64,000 bases of DNA from JAHEGP01 sp963751595 (GTDB lineage: Bacteria > Pseudomonadota > Gammaproteobacteria > Pseudomonadales > JAHEGP01). Below, piece after piece: positions 49,820-58,675 of this stretch. A program made the position numbers and the translations under genes. Each line of letters starts with the position of its first letter. The stretch's first letter is position 1. The DNA lies in assembly GCA_963751595.1 (NCBI GenBank), contig CAVVVC010000001.1, forward strand, positions 62,001 through 126,000, given 5' to 3'. Under the pieces are notes generated by a model that had not been told where the DNA came from, did not search any database, and saw nothing but the letters and a program-made list of their open reading frames with translations.

Positions 49820-50710
49820 CTACTGGATTTTGCTGCCCTGCCAGCTCCCGTTGTCATCCCGGTCGTCATCTTTCCAAGTGCCGGAAGCCCTGCCGTCGGC
49901 CCTGAATATGCCGGTAAAGGTGATAGTCCGGTCGCTCAGTGCGCCGCCGCTGGCGCCGAAACCGGCCTTGCCGCTGCCGTCACCTGAAACCGCGCCTTCC
50001 TGCGCGAGCTGGATCGCTTCCCCGCCACTGTCGAGAAACGCGGTGCCGGAGAGGTCGCCGTTGAGGTTGACGGTAGCGGTCCAGGTACCCTCGCCATCGC
50101 CGGAGTAGGTGCCACGGTAATTGCCCGCCAGCAGCCGGGCGATAGTCAGTCGCAGGTGTTCCCGGGCAAAGGGGGCAGTAACCAGGTCGCGTGCGCCTGC
50201 GCTGGTGGCGGCGGTGAGGCGATTGACCAGTACCTGATTGTCGGTGGTGAACTGTGCAGTGGATACCGCGAAGTCAATGCTCTCGCCGGCGGTGAGGTCG
50301 GCTACGGTGGGGGTGATTTCAATGCCGTTGGCAGCGTTGCCATCGTCATCCAGGGTCAACATCAGCCGCGCAATATTGAGTACCTGGGGGTTATCGATAT
50401 TCTGTGCGCCCGGAACGATATCCACCGGGATAATGACTCTGAAGCCCTCGGATTCACCGAGCAAAATATCACCGAGGTAAAAACGCACGGCATCGCCCTC
50501 ACGGTATTCAAAAGCGCCCTCGGCGTCGGTGGTGCCCGCCAGCTCGCCGGACTCCCAGCGCAGGCCCTCGACCGGTGCGTCTATGAACACGCCACTGACG
50601 ATGGGCGGTGGTGGCGGGGGGTCGTCGCTGCCGCCACCGCCACCACCGCAAGCCGCCAGCAGGGTGATGGCCGATGCGGTGAGTGCGATTCTGGTATTTG
50701 AAAATGCCAT
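49820..50710 (-). CDS. Putative lipoprotein with Gly-rich tether
   Basis: A 296-residue exported protein: leader ending ASAITLLAAC, Cys21, then GGGGGGSDDPPPPPP as a flexible tether. The body contains a Big-like module (GVFIDAPVEGLRWES, TTDAEGAFEYREGDAVRFYLGDI), a type seen in many marine Gly-Cys lipoproteins, followed by a four-stranded repeat of TGTWTxTVNxxGDL type (EGTWTATVNLNGDLSGTAF, SGTWKDDDRDDNGSWQG). No enzyme motif. Likely a cell-surface or outer-membrane-attached protein. Confidence 0.78.
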   Translation of the reverse strand: MAFSNTRIALTASAITLLAACGGGGGGSDDPPPPPPIVSGVFIDAPVEGLRWESGELAGTTDAEGAFEYREGDAVRFYLGDILLGESEGFRVIIPVDIVPGAQNIDNPQVLNIARLMLTLDDDGNAANGIEITPTVADLTAGESIDFAVSTAQFTTDNQVLVNRLTAATSAGARDLVTAPFAREHLRLTIARLLAGNYRGTYSGDGEGTWTATVNLNGDLSGTAFLDSGGEAIQLAQEGAVSGDGSGKAGFGASGGALSDRTITFTGIFRADGRASGTWKDDDRDDNGSWQGSKIQ

Positions 50711-50943
50711 GAAGGAAACTCTCCATCATTGTTGGTGAATTGATATCGACGCAATGCGTTGCCGGGCTATCGAGGCTTGGCTGCGCATCCCGGACAGGCA
50801 GGAGAGTGGCAGCTGCCGCAGATCCCCAGCGTCCGGCGAAGGGTTGGATTAATACTAGGTAAGGAAATCGGAATAGGAAAGTTGACTCTCGACCCGGGTG
50901 GCGCAGACACCTGCAGCGGCAACGAATCCCCGACAGCGGGTGG

Positions 50944-52080
50944 TCAACCGTCGGCGTCCGCCGTTGTTGACACCGGATCGGGCGCGACCACGATATTGTG
51001 CACCAGGCGGGCGCGCCGGGGCACTTGCCCCGGGTTTTCCCGCAGTATCCGCACCGGGACCCCATGGGCGGCCTCGACCACCGCCAAAACCGATGACTGG
51101 CTTTCGGTATCGGCAAACGCGTCCGACTCGGTGGCGATGAGAGCCAGCAATTCTAGCTGGCGCTCATCGGCGCTGAGCTCGTCATCTTCCAGCGGCTTGT
51201 GGGCTTCCACATACAGCTCGCCGTTGTCCCAGGCGGCCAGATACGGTTGGTTGACGATGGTCACCGGTTCACCCACATCCACCAGGCCATAAAGCTGCGC
51301 GATATCCTCCGGGTTGAGGCGGATGCAGCCGTGGCTCACCCGCATGCCAACCCCGTAGGGCTTATTGGTACCGTGAATCAGGTAGCTGGGCATCTGCAGT
51401 CGCAGGGCGTGCCGGCCGAGGGGGTTGTCCGGGCCGGGGGGCACCACGGCGGGTAGCGGGTCACCGCGCTTTGCATGCTCCCGGCGCACCGAGGCCGGTA
51501 CATACCAACTGGGGTCGGTGGCTTTAGCGACAATGCGGGTATCGCCCAGGGGTGTATCCCAGCCGACACGACCGATACCCATCGGGTAAGTCATGACCTT
51601 GATCGGCTCTCCCTCGGCCACCGGGGGGAAGTAAAACAGGCGTTTGGCCGCGACATTCAGTACCAGACCCCTGCGCGGGCCGGAGGGCAGCACATACTGG
51701 GTTGGTAACAGCACCGGGGTGCCCTCGCCGGGTAGCCAGGGATCGACGGCCGGATTGGCCGCCACCAGTTCGTCGTAACCCAAACCGTAGGCCAGCGCGA
51801 TATCGGCGAAGGTATCCTCCCAGCGACTGAGAATGATCTGTGGCTCTCCGACCACGGCTTGCTCGGGGTGCCACAGCACAAACTCATGCTGTTCCATGGG
51901 CGCTCGCGGCGTGCGCTCCGACAGGGGCGGATAGGCCGAGTCACCAGAGGGCAGCAGGCTGCAGGCGCCCAGCAATAAGGATGCGAGCAGCGGCAGCAAA
52001 TAGCTTGCCAATGGCCATTGAAAGCGGGCGGTCCCGGCAGACGGGCCCTGCGCCGGGTCGTTTGCATTACTGACGGACAT
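50944..52080 (-). CDS. L,D-transpeptidase (YkuD) lipoprotein with LysM-like region
   Basis: A 378-residue envelope enzyme that cross-links peptidoglycan or attaches lipoproteins. After a leader ending LLASLLLGAC there is a LysM-like segment (LSRWEDTFADIALAYGLGYDE ... NPAVDPWLPGEGTPVLLP), then the YkuD domain with YPMGIGRVGWDTPLG, HGTNKPYGVGMRVSHGCIRL (catalytic Cys in SHGC). A ~100-residue C-terminal extension follows. Two starts are possible: 52080 (GGGAG eight bases before) and 52110 (AAGGG). The first is preferred as it gives a more normal leader. Confidence 0.9.
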   Translation of the reverse strand: MSVSNANDPAQGPSAGTARFQWPLASYLLPLLASLLLGACSLLPSGDSAYPPLSERTPRAPMEQHEFVLWHPEQAVVGEPQIILSRWEDTFADIALAYGLGYDELVAANPAVDPWLPGEGTPVLLPTQYVLPSGPRRGLVLNVAAKRLFYFPPVAEGEPIKVMTYPMGIGRVGWDTPLGDTRIVAKATDPSWYVPASVRREHAKRGDPLPAVVPPGPDNPLGRHALRLQMPSYLIHGTNKPYGVGMRVSHGCIRLNPEDIAQLYGLVDVGEPVTIVNQPYLAAWDNGELYVEAHKPLEDDELSADERQLELLALIATESDAFADTESQSSVLAVVEAAHGVPVRILRENPGQVPRRARLVHNIVVAPDPVSTTADADG

Positions 52081-52576
52081 AACACTGGCTCCCAGGGTAG
52101 CCAGTACCATAATGCACCCTTTCGCCGAAGTCGATAGCCTGTACCCGCCGCGCCACACGAGCTGCCGTTGCGAAGCAACCGCTTGCAAGGTCTGGTTCCG
52201 GCCTGGTGGCGCTTACAGCGTGTATGGACTCCTCCTCGTTTGCAAGCACTTTGTCTGATTGCGCCAAGTTACGACTGCCTACGTGTATCCGGTCTCATTG
52301 ATGATGCCGTTTTTAGGCATCGGACCCTGATGGGCTATTCGCACGCCGGCTCCCAATCGCTTACACGAGCTTCAAAGCTCAGCGCTCATAAAGGGGTTTT
52401 CCGACGTCGGTTCGACCTGTTCGCCATCTGACATGGTGCACTGCAATCGCGGTGATCTACTCCTTGCTCAGATTGATTCTATCTTGGTGATTAACCGCTT
52501 ACCAAGGGCGCCGTGGGAACGCGTGCCAGCAGCGTGGTGAAGCCAAGCACCGGGCCGGGTAGCCCCCAGCCTGTTT
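52081..52576. other. ~500-bp stretch upstream of L,D-transpeptidase
   Basis: Should contain the promoter of the transpeptidase gene (minus strand). A hairpin GATGCC-GTTTTTA-GGCATC lies at 52303-52321. A frame at 52168-52431 (plus) is Arg/Cys/Leu-rich without a ribosome-binding site and is not accepted as a gene. Nothing else stands out. Confidence 0.35.
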
Positions 52577-53062
52577 TTAGCCGTCGCTGCTTTCCTGTGC
52601 GCTCCTGTGCCACTTGCTGCGGCGGGACTCGCGTTGCGCCATCAAGGTGTCCAGTTCGGCTTTCTGCCCGGCGTCCAGTAACTGGTAAACCTGGGCCCAG
52701 GTTTCACTGGCCCGGTAGACCATGCGGCTGGTGATCTGGCCGATTTCGCCGGCAATCTGCTGCGCGGCCACCGGGTCGAAGTTGGTCCGCTGGGCGCCTA
52801 TCTCTGCTCGCAGGGTTTTCAAACGCTTGCGGTCAGCCTCACTGGCCTGCCTGGATTCTGTCAGCAGCTTTTCCACCCCGGCCTGCTGCTCGCTGCTCAG
52901 CCCGAGCTTTTCACTCATGCGTGACAGCATTCTGCCCGGGTCATGTTCCATTCCGCTCTTGTGCCCCATTGCCCAGCCTCCGACAGACATTGCGGTGGCG
53001 CCGGCGAGGGTAGCGCCGAGCAGCCAGTTTTTCAGTGTGTGGGTCGTCGCCTTGTTAGTCAT
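52577..53062 (-). CDS. Spy/CpxP family periplasmic protein
   Basis: A 161-residue protein with a signal peptide (WLLGATLAGATAMSVGGWAMG) and the LTxxQ-like arrangement: MLSRMSEKLGLSSEQQAGVEKL and VYQLLDAGQKAELDTLM. Spy and CpxP are all-helical periplasmic dimers; Spy is a folding chaperone, CpxP dampens the CpxA kinase. AAGGAG lies before ATG 53062. It is divergent from the response regulator/kinase pair with CpxR-like boxes between them, so it is the expected feedback partner. Confidence 0.88.
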   Translation of the reverse strand: MTNKATTHTLKNWLLGATLAGATAMSVGGWAMGHKSGMEHDPGRMLSRMSEKLGLSSEQQAGVEKLLTESRQASEADRKRLKTLRAEIGAQRTNFDPVAAQQIAGEIGQITSRMVYRASETWAQVYQLLDAGQKAELDTLMAQRESRRSKWHRSAQESSDG

Positions 53063-53166
53063 CGTAGATCTCCTTGATTCTGTTGGGTAAAAGGGCAGCG
53101 GAATCATTCCCGCCGCACTGCAGAGCCAGTCTAACGGAGGCGCAGGTTAAGCTGTCTGCCGGGTCG

Positions 53167-53192
53167 GTAAAGATTTGTTAAGGCAAGGTAAA
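53167..53192. promoter_or_regulatory. CpxR-like boxes between spy-like and cpxR-like genes
   Basis: GTAAA-GATTT-GTTAA (53167-53181) fits the CpxR consensus GTAAA-N5-GTAAA with one mismatch, and a third half-site GTAAA follows at 53188-53192, six bases after GTTAA. The site lies 63 bases before the response regulator start and 104 bases before the Spy-like start, suited to control both. Confidence 0.6.
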
Positions 53193-53254
53193 GGCAGGGT
53201 GACAAGCGCCCCGTGCTTATTCAAACTGGGGTCTGGTTGCTGTCGGAGCGCGCT

Positions 53255-53956
53255 GTGAGTGATTCTATTTTGATTATCGATGATGATCGCGAGCTCTGTA
53301 CCTTGCTCGCCGAATTCCTGTCGCTGGAAGGCTTCAGCACCCATGCCTGTCACGATGGCGGCGAAGCGCTCGCCCATTGCCGGGATCGACAGTACGACGC
53401 GATCGTACTCGACGTCATGTTGCCCGGATTACAGGGGCTGGAGGTGCTGCGCCAGTTGCGGACATTCAGCCCAACGCCTGTGCTGATGCTGACCGCCAGG
53501 GGTGAAGACAGCGACCGCATCCTCGGCCTTGAAATGGGCGCGGATGACTACCTGCCCAAGCCCTGCAATCCGCGGGAACTGGCCGCCAGGCTGCGCGCAA
53601 TCCTGCGGCGCGCTCGGGGCAGCGAAAGTCACTCTACCCTGGTGGTGGGTAACACCCGGATCGACCCGGCCAGACGCAGCGCCCGTTACGGGAATATCGA
53701 CCTGGAGTTAACCGGCGCCGAATTCAACCTATTGCAGATACTGCTGAAGCGAGCGGGAACGGTTGTCGACAAGGAGACCCTCAGCCAGGAGGCTCTGGGG
53801 CGCCGGCTGAACGTCTATGATCGCAGCATTGATGTTCACGTCAGCAAGATTCGCAGAAAGCTCGCTGCCGCGGGCTGCGACCAGGAGATTGTCAATGTGC
53901 GGGGCGTCGGTTACCAGTTCACCGGCAGCGCCAGCAACGGAGAATCCCCGGCTTGA
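53255..53956 (+). CDS. OmpR/PhoB-family response regulator, CpxR-like
   Basis: A 233-residue regulator, the length of CpxR. Receiver domain: acidic pocket IIDDDREL, phosphoacceptor Asp53 in AIVLDVMLPG, Lys in YLPKPCNPREL. C-terminal winged helix: LELTGAEFNLLQILLKRAG and DRSIDVHVSKIRRKL. GTG start at 53255 has GGAG six bases upstream. The stop overlaps the kinase start. Assigned to CpxR by domain, by the neighbouring kinase and Spy-like gene, and by GTAAA boxes upstream. Confidence 0.9.
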   Translation: MSDSILIIDDDRELCTLLAEFLSLEGFSTHACHDGGEALAHCRDRQYDAIVLDVMLPGLQGLEVLRQLRTFSPTPVLMLTARGEDSDRILGLEMGADDYLPKPCNPRELAARLRAILRRARGSESHSTLVVGNTRIDPARRSARYGNIDLELTGAEFNLLQILLKRAGTVVDKETLSQEALGRRLNVYDRSIDVHVSKIRRKLAAAGCDQEIVNVRGVGYQFTGSASNGESPA

Positions 53957-55311
53957 GCGGCAAACTGTTTGTCCGCATATTTGTCGGTTTCTGGTTGGCC
54001 ACGATCGCCATTCTGGGCAGTTGGATGCTCACCAGTCACTACTTCGACTCCACCCCCGCTGGCGGGGCATTCGAGCACCGGCGGCCGGGCCCTCCCCAGC
54101 GCTTTGTGCTGCGCACGATCTACCAGTTGCAAAACCTTGACCAGGAGGCCATGGGCGGGCTGGTCGCCCGGGTGAAAACGGACCACAACATCACCATCTA
54201 CCTGCTCGACCAGCAGGGGGTGGACCTGCTGGGTCGCAAGGTTCCCGCGGAGGTCAGGGCGCTGGCCGCGGAGCTGGATAAGCGCCGCAGGGCATTTCGC
54301 GACACCCCCGGCGCGCGGTTGCTGGCGCACAGGATTTATCGGGAGGAGCCTGGACGCCTGCGAGCGGTATTTGTCTTTCCTCCGCATCGGCACAATTTGA
54401 TAGGGCTGCTTGGCAGCAATCTCTGGCTGCGCATCGGCCTGGCAATCCTGATCAGCGGACTGGTGTGCTATGGGCTGTCCTGGCTACTGACCCGTCGTCT
54501 CAAGCAATTGCAGCAGGCTTCACGCCAACTGGCGATGGGTGATCTCGACGCCAGGCTCCAGGTGCGCGAGACGGGTGGTGACGAAACGGACGAGCTCAGC
54601 CGTGACTTCAACAGCATGGCCCAGCAGTTGCAGGCACGGATAGAGGACCAGAAGCGGTTGCTTGCCGATGTCTCCCATGAACTGCGCTCGCCCCTGGCAC
54701 GCCTGCGGATCGCCCTGGCCCTGGCCCAGGATAGCGCCGACAAGAGCCCGGCGAACCTGCAGCGCATCGAGTTGGAAACCGAACGCCTGGAGGAACTGAT
54801 TAGCCAGTTACTCGCCAGCCAGCTTGGCCCCATCGAGCTGGACACCCCTGTCGACCTGGTACCGCTGCTGCACCAGCTCTGCAGTGATGGGAACTTTGAG
54901 GGTACAGGCCAGGGCAAACGGATAGTGTTCAGTCACAGTCTTGACCAGGCGCTGGTGGCCAGTAGCGGGGATCTGCTGCACAAAAGCCTGGAAAACATAC
55001 TGCGCAACGCGCTCAACCATAGCCGCGCAAATTCCACCGTCACGGTCTCCCTCGACCGTCATGACCAGTACTATAGAATTTGCGTCGAGGACCAGGGCGG
55101 CGGCGTCCCCGAGGAGGACCTGGCCAGGATTTTTGAGCCCTTCTATCGCACTGATAGCGCTCGCCGGCGAGAGACCGGGGGGCATGGACTGGGCCTTGCC
55201 ATCGCCAGACGAGCCACACACCGTCATGGGGGCGAGATCCGGGCCGAAAACGGAAGTGCCGGCCTGATGGTTAGCGTGTGGCTGCCAGCCGCGGCAGCGA
55301 AGGTAGGATGA
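53953..55311 (+). CDS. Sensor histidine kinase, CpxA-like
   Basis: A 452-residue inner-membrane kinase starting with TTG within TTGA, overlapping the regulator stop by four bases. TM1 is residues about 8-27, a ~125-residue periplasmic sensor follows, TM2 is about 156-179, then HAMP, HisKA with His242 in DVSHELRSPLARLR, and an ATPase domain with N box NILRNALNHS, DQGGGVP and GHGLGLAIARR. The order and lengths match CpxA, which responds to misfolded envelope proteins; the Spy-like chaperone gene is divergent. Confidence 0.92.
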   Translation: MSGKLFVRIFVGFWLATIAILGSWMLTSHYFDSTPAGGAFEHRRPGPPQRFVLRTIYQLQNLDQEAMGGLVARVKTDHNITIYLLDQQGVDLLGRKVPAEVRALAAELDKRRRAFRDTPGARLLAHRIYREEPGRLRAVFVFPPHRHNLIGLLGSNLWLRIGLAILISGLVCYGLSWLLTRRLKQLQQASRQLAMGDLDARLQVRETGGDETDELSRDFNSMAQQLQARIEDQKRLLADVSHELRSPLARLRIALALAQDSADKSPANLQRIELETERLEELISQLLASQLGPIELDTPVDLVPLLHQLCSDGNFEGTGQGKRIVFSHSLDQALVASSGDLLHKSLENILRNALNHSRANSTVTVSLDRHDQYYRICVEDQGGGVPEEDLARIFEPFYRTDSARRRETGGHGLGLAIARRATHRHGGEIRAENGSAGLMVSVWLPAAAAKVG

Positions 55312-55350
55312 AGGCGTGCTGCGGCGTCGTGATCTTAAACTGCCGATGAT

Positions 55351-56256
55351 TCAGCCAGAGTCTTCCCGGGTCGCCGCATAGGCCGCAGGGATATGTTCCA
55401 CCAGCCAATCCCACACCGCGCGAATCCGCGCGTTGCGGCGCATTGTGTAGTGCATACTCAGCCACATTTCAGGGGAGGGAATGGCGACGTCGGGCAACAA
55501 GCGCTTAAAATCCGGCGGATGAATTCCAACGGGCTGCAGGGCGATCGTGGTACCAATCGCAGAAAAGGCCGGGTTTAGATAGGCATTACCCGCGCAATGG
55601 AAAGGGTAGTAGCTGGGCTCTATGCCCCATTTTTCCAGCTCGGGTTTAAAGGTATCCATAATAACTTCACCCACCAGGGGCCAGGGTAGCGCCGATAATT
55701 CAGCGCCTGTTTGGGGCATCCCGTAGCGCTCGATAAAGCGCTGCGATGCATAAAAGGCCACATGAAACTTTCCAAGCCCCCTGGCCACAACTTCTGGCTC
55801 TGATGGCTCTATCCAGCGCAAATCAATATCGGCCTCTCTCCTGCCAAGGTTTGAGGCAAGGGAGCCATTTTTAAATTCGATCACGATATCGGGATATTGT
55901 TCATGGAAGTCCGTGAGTGCGCGCACCACGGGGTGTGCCCCAAAACCATAGGGCAAGTGTATCGTCACCACACCACTGGGGTTCTCTTCTATGCCATCCA
56001 GCGCGCGCTGAATGGCATAGGCGTTATCGCTCATTTGTGAGGTATAGGTGGCCAACTGATGCGCCAGGCCAGTTGGTTGCAGCCCGCTGCGTGCGCGTGT
56101 GAATAACTCCTTGCCCAGTTTTCTTTCAAGCTGTTCCACGTGGCGACTCACCGTGGGCTGCGAGACGCCGAGCACCCTGGCCGCCAGGCTGAAATTGCCT
56201 TCCTCCATGACCGCGTTGAGGACTTCCAGGTCCTGCCAGCCGAGCTTATCGTTCAT
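55351..56256 (-). CDS. LysR family transcriptional regulator
   Basis: A 301-residue regulator. The N-terminal helix-turn-helix LEVLNAVMEEGNFSLAARVL then GVSQPTVSRHVEQLERKLG is canonical; the rest is the two-lobed effector domain (GVVTIHLPYGFGAHPVVRAL). It is downstream of the Rieske oxygenase gene on the same strand (67 bases), so the oxygenase or the divergent genes may be its targets. Effector unknown. Confidence 0.92.
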   Translation of the reverse strand: MNDKLGWQDLEVLNAVMEEGNFSLAARVLGVSQPTVSRHVEQLERKLGKELFTRARSGLQPTGLAHQLATYTSQMSDNAYAIQRALDGIEENPSGVVTIHLPYGFGAHPVVRALTDFHEQYPDIVIEFKNGSLASNLGRREADIDLRWIEPSEPEVVARGLGKFHVAFYASQRFIERYGMPQTGAELSALPWPLVGEVIMDTFKPELEKWGIEPSYYPFHCAGNAYLNPAFSAIGTTIALQPVGIHPPDFKRLLPDVAIPSPEMWLSMHYTMRRNARIRAVWDWLVEHIPAAYAATREDSG

Positions 56257-56323
56257 AGCTGATCCGCCGTGAAATAGGCAATGTCAGTTTTCGCGCCACC
56301 GAAACAGGCAAATGCCTGCTGGC

Positions 56324-57556
56324 TTATACCAGCCTGCCACCGATGCTACTTTTAAGCGCCTGGTCAAAAGCGCGATGAAAATGCTGCAGGGCCGGCTCAT
56401 TGCAACCGAAGATCAGTTGCTGTTGATGACCGCCTTCAATCGCAGCCTGGGCTTGCACGCCCATGGCGTAGTCCTCTTTTTCGATGGTGCTTTCGAAAAT
56501 CTCATTGGCCACTTCTGGCGAGATCAGTTTGGTGCCATTGCGCGCATCGATGTCGTAGGCATTGCTGGCATCGACATCGGCCTTGCCGGCTGCTGCCAGT
56601 GCCGCGACCACTTCGGCGTTTAGGTAGTGGCTAATGCGACTGACGGATCGACCGGGGTTTTCCGGATCAGGGTACATTCGCACCAGAGAGACTCCTACTT
56701 CATTAAAAATGCATTGCACATTGGGAAACAGAAAATACACCAGGGTGGCATGATCCCGCAATCGCCATTGCCTTTTGGGCTGCTCGCGGAGTTCATCGAT
56801 GGATCTTTTGATGATCACAAAGCGATGGCTATGGCCGTATTCCTCATAGTGACAGACATCACCGTGAAGCAACCGGCCCAGGGTATCCTTGTGGAGTATG
56901 GCGAAATGGTAGGTTTCGCCGAAGGTGTCATTGGCCAGTTTCCAGTTCAACTTCATATCCAGGCTTGAACTGCCCTGGAAAATCAGTTCCTTGCTGCCGA
57001 AATCGACGAACTCCTGGGCCAGTTCGCCGAAGAGCTCATCGCCGTCGATTTGACCCGTGGGCTGGGGGTGTACAATCAGGAAGCCTGCCTGCTCGAGCGC
57101 AGGCAGTGCCACCAGGCCATTGCAGCCCTTGTCGACCTCGCCAAAATCCTTTTCCCGGCGCACGCCTTTCAATTCTCCGGTGTTACTGTAGGCCCAGCCG
57201 TGGAATGGACAGCTGAAACCCGCGGCGGTGCCTCGCTCGGCCCGGTTGACGCGCACGCCACGATGGCGACAGGCGTTAATAAAGGCGTGAAATTTCCCCT
57301 CGCTGTCCCGGGTTGCCAGCACCGGCACACCGAAATCATCGAGGGCAAAAAAGCTGTTATTGTTGGGTAAATCAGCACTCATGCCGATAATCTGGGGTTG
57401 CTCTTTGAACAGCACCTGCAATTCCCTTGCAGCGTGCCGGGGGCAACTGTAGACGTGGGTATCCTGTATGTGTTGTTGGTCGGTTCGGGTGTTTCTGCCC
57501 GTATCCAGTTGGCGGAAGATATCGTCAATGATTGCAAGCTGCTTGATCGGGTCCAT
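56324..57556 (-). CDS. Rieske non-heme iron oxygenase, alpha subunit
   Basis: A 410-residue ring-hydroxylating-type oxygenase. The Rieske centre is formed by CRHRGV and CPFHGWAY; the mononuclear iron site by DTFGETYHFAILHKDTLG, with two His, and a late acidic residue. GGAGAAGATC precedes the ATG. No beta subunit, ferredoxin or reductase is next to it, so electron partners are elsewhere. It is of the alpha-only (homotrimer) kind that acts on diverse substrates including quaternary amines and phenylpropanoid-like acids. Confidence 0.9.
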   Translation of the reverse strand: MDPIKQLAIIDDIFRQLDTGRNTRTDQQHIQDTHVYSCPRHAARELQVLFKEQPQIIGMSADLPNNNSFFALDDFGVPVLATRDSEGKFHAFINACRHRGVRVNRAERGTAAGFSCPFHGWAYSNTGELKGVRREKDFGEVDKGCNGLVALPALEQAGFLIVHPQPTGQIDGDELFGELAQEFVDFGSKELIFQGSSSLDMKLNWKLANDTFGETYHFAILHKDTLGRLLHGDVCHYEEYGHSHRFVIIKRSIDELREQPKRQWRLRDHATLVYFLFPNVQCIFNEVGVSLVRMYPDPENPGRSVSRISHYLNAEVVAALAAAGKADVDASNAYDIDARNGTKLISPEVANEIFESTIEKEDYAMGVQAQAAIEGGHQQQLIFGCNEPALQHFHRAFDQALKSSIGGRLV

Positions 57557-57781
57557 GATCTTCTCCTTTTCTTATTCTTGATTCAGGGTCAGTATAAGTG
57601 GCTGTTAGAGCCAGACAAGTAACAGGACGTATCGGCGGGTATGCAAAACTGCATAAGGCCTAGCCGTGGCAATTGAGCGAAATCCCGAGACCAGGGGCAG
57701 GCCGGGGAGGAAAATTTTCGTCCTTAAGCTCAGCGTGCAGGCCAGTCCAATTGGACGGCTTTCCCGGAAGAGGTGATTTGA

Positions 57782-58666
57782 ATGAAACGCTATAAAATCC
57801 TGCATGAGACGCGCTACGATTTTTCCGGGATGGTGCAGTTGCACCCCCACACCTTGCGACTCCGCCCAAGGGAAGGCCATGAGTTACGTATAGAAAGTTC
57901 GTACCTGGATGTATCGCCGTCACCGGAGACACTGCGGTGGCACAGGGATGTGGAAGGCAACTCGGTTGCCACGGCCGCTTTCAATTGCGCAGCGTTTCAA
58001 CTTCTGATCAACAGTGAAGTGATTATTCAGCAGTACGATCAGGCACCCCACGACTTTCTGGTTGCTGATTACGCTGTCAATTACCCCTTTTGCTATTACG
58101 ATGAGGATTACGTCCTGCTGTCACCCTATATGTCCTCGCCCGCGCATCCGGCATCCAGTGAACTAACAGAATGGGTAAGCGGTATCTGGAGGCCCGGTGA
58201 AATCGTGCAGACATTTTCACTGCTGCTGCGCTTGAACCAGCGGATATATCAGTCATTGCGGTACCAGCGGCGTGAAGAGGAGGGTGTGCAAAGTGCAGAG
58301 CAAACCCTATCGTGTGGCTCTGGTTCCTGTCGTGATTCTGCCAGCCTGTTCATGGCGGCTGCCCGGCAGCTGGGATTTGCCGCGCGGTTTGTCAGTGGTT
58401 ACAGTCATAGTGACCCCGCTTACCTGCCCAATGGTCCACCGGGTTCAACCCATGCCTGGGCTGAGGTGTTTATCCCCGGAGCCGGGTGGAAAGGGTTCGA
58501 CCCCACCACTGGCGGTATGGTCGGCTCTGAGCATATTGCTGTTGCCGTCGCCAGAGTGCCGGAGTCTGTACCACCGGTCGCCGGGTCTTTTCATGGGCTG
58601 CCCGGTGCCAGCATGTTCGTTAATGTCCAGGTGACAGCCCTGCCCGATGAGGCCATTGAGTCGTGA
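57782..58666 (+). CDS. Transglutaminase-like protein, N-terminal beta domain type
   Basis: A 294-residue protein with the bacterial transglutaminase N-terminal domain (YKILHETRYDFSGMVQLHPH, then TLRLRPREGHELRIES) and a transglutaminase core. The catalytic Cys is in GSGSCRDSASLF, the His in GSTHAWAEVFIPGAGWKGFD, and the Asp in FDPTTG. This architecture is that of the protein that usually neighbours Anbu. AGAGGTG precedes the start. It is followed nine bases later by a second transglutaminase-like gene. No alpha-E or ATP-grasp gene is present. Confidence 0.9.
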   Translation: MKRYKILHETRYDFSGMVQLHPHTLRLRPREGHELRIESSYLDVSPSPETLRWHRDVEGNSVATAAFNCAAFQLLINSEVIIQQYDQAPHDFLVADYAVNYPFCYYDEDYVLLSPYMSSPAHPASSELTEWVSGIWRPGEIVQTFSLLLRLNQRIYQSLRYQRREEEGVQSAEQTLSCGSGSCRDSASLFMAAARQLGFAARFVSGYSHSDPAYLPNGPPGSTHAWAEVFIPGAGWKGFDPTTGGMVGSEHIAVAVARVPESVPPVAGSFHGLPGASMFVNVQVTALPDEAIES

Positions 58667-58675
58667 GGTTTAGCC

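Noticed and set aside
52168..52431. 87-codon open frame on the plus strand
   Set aside because: No ribosome-binding site, unusual composition, no neighbours in the same direction.
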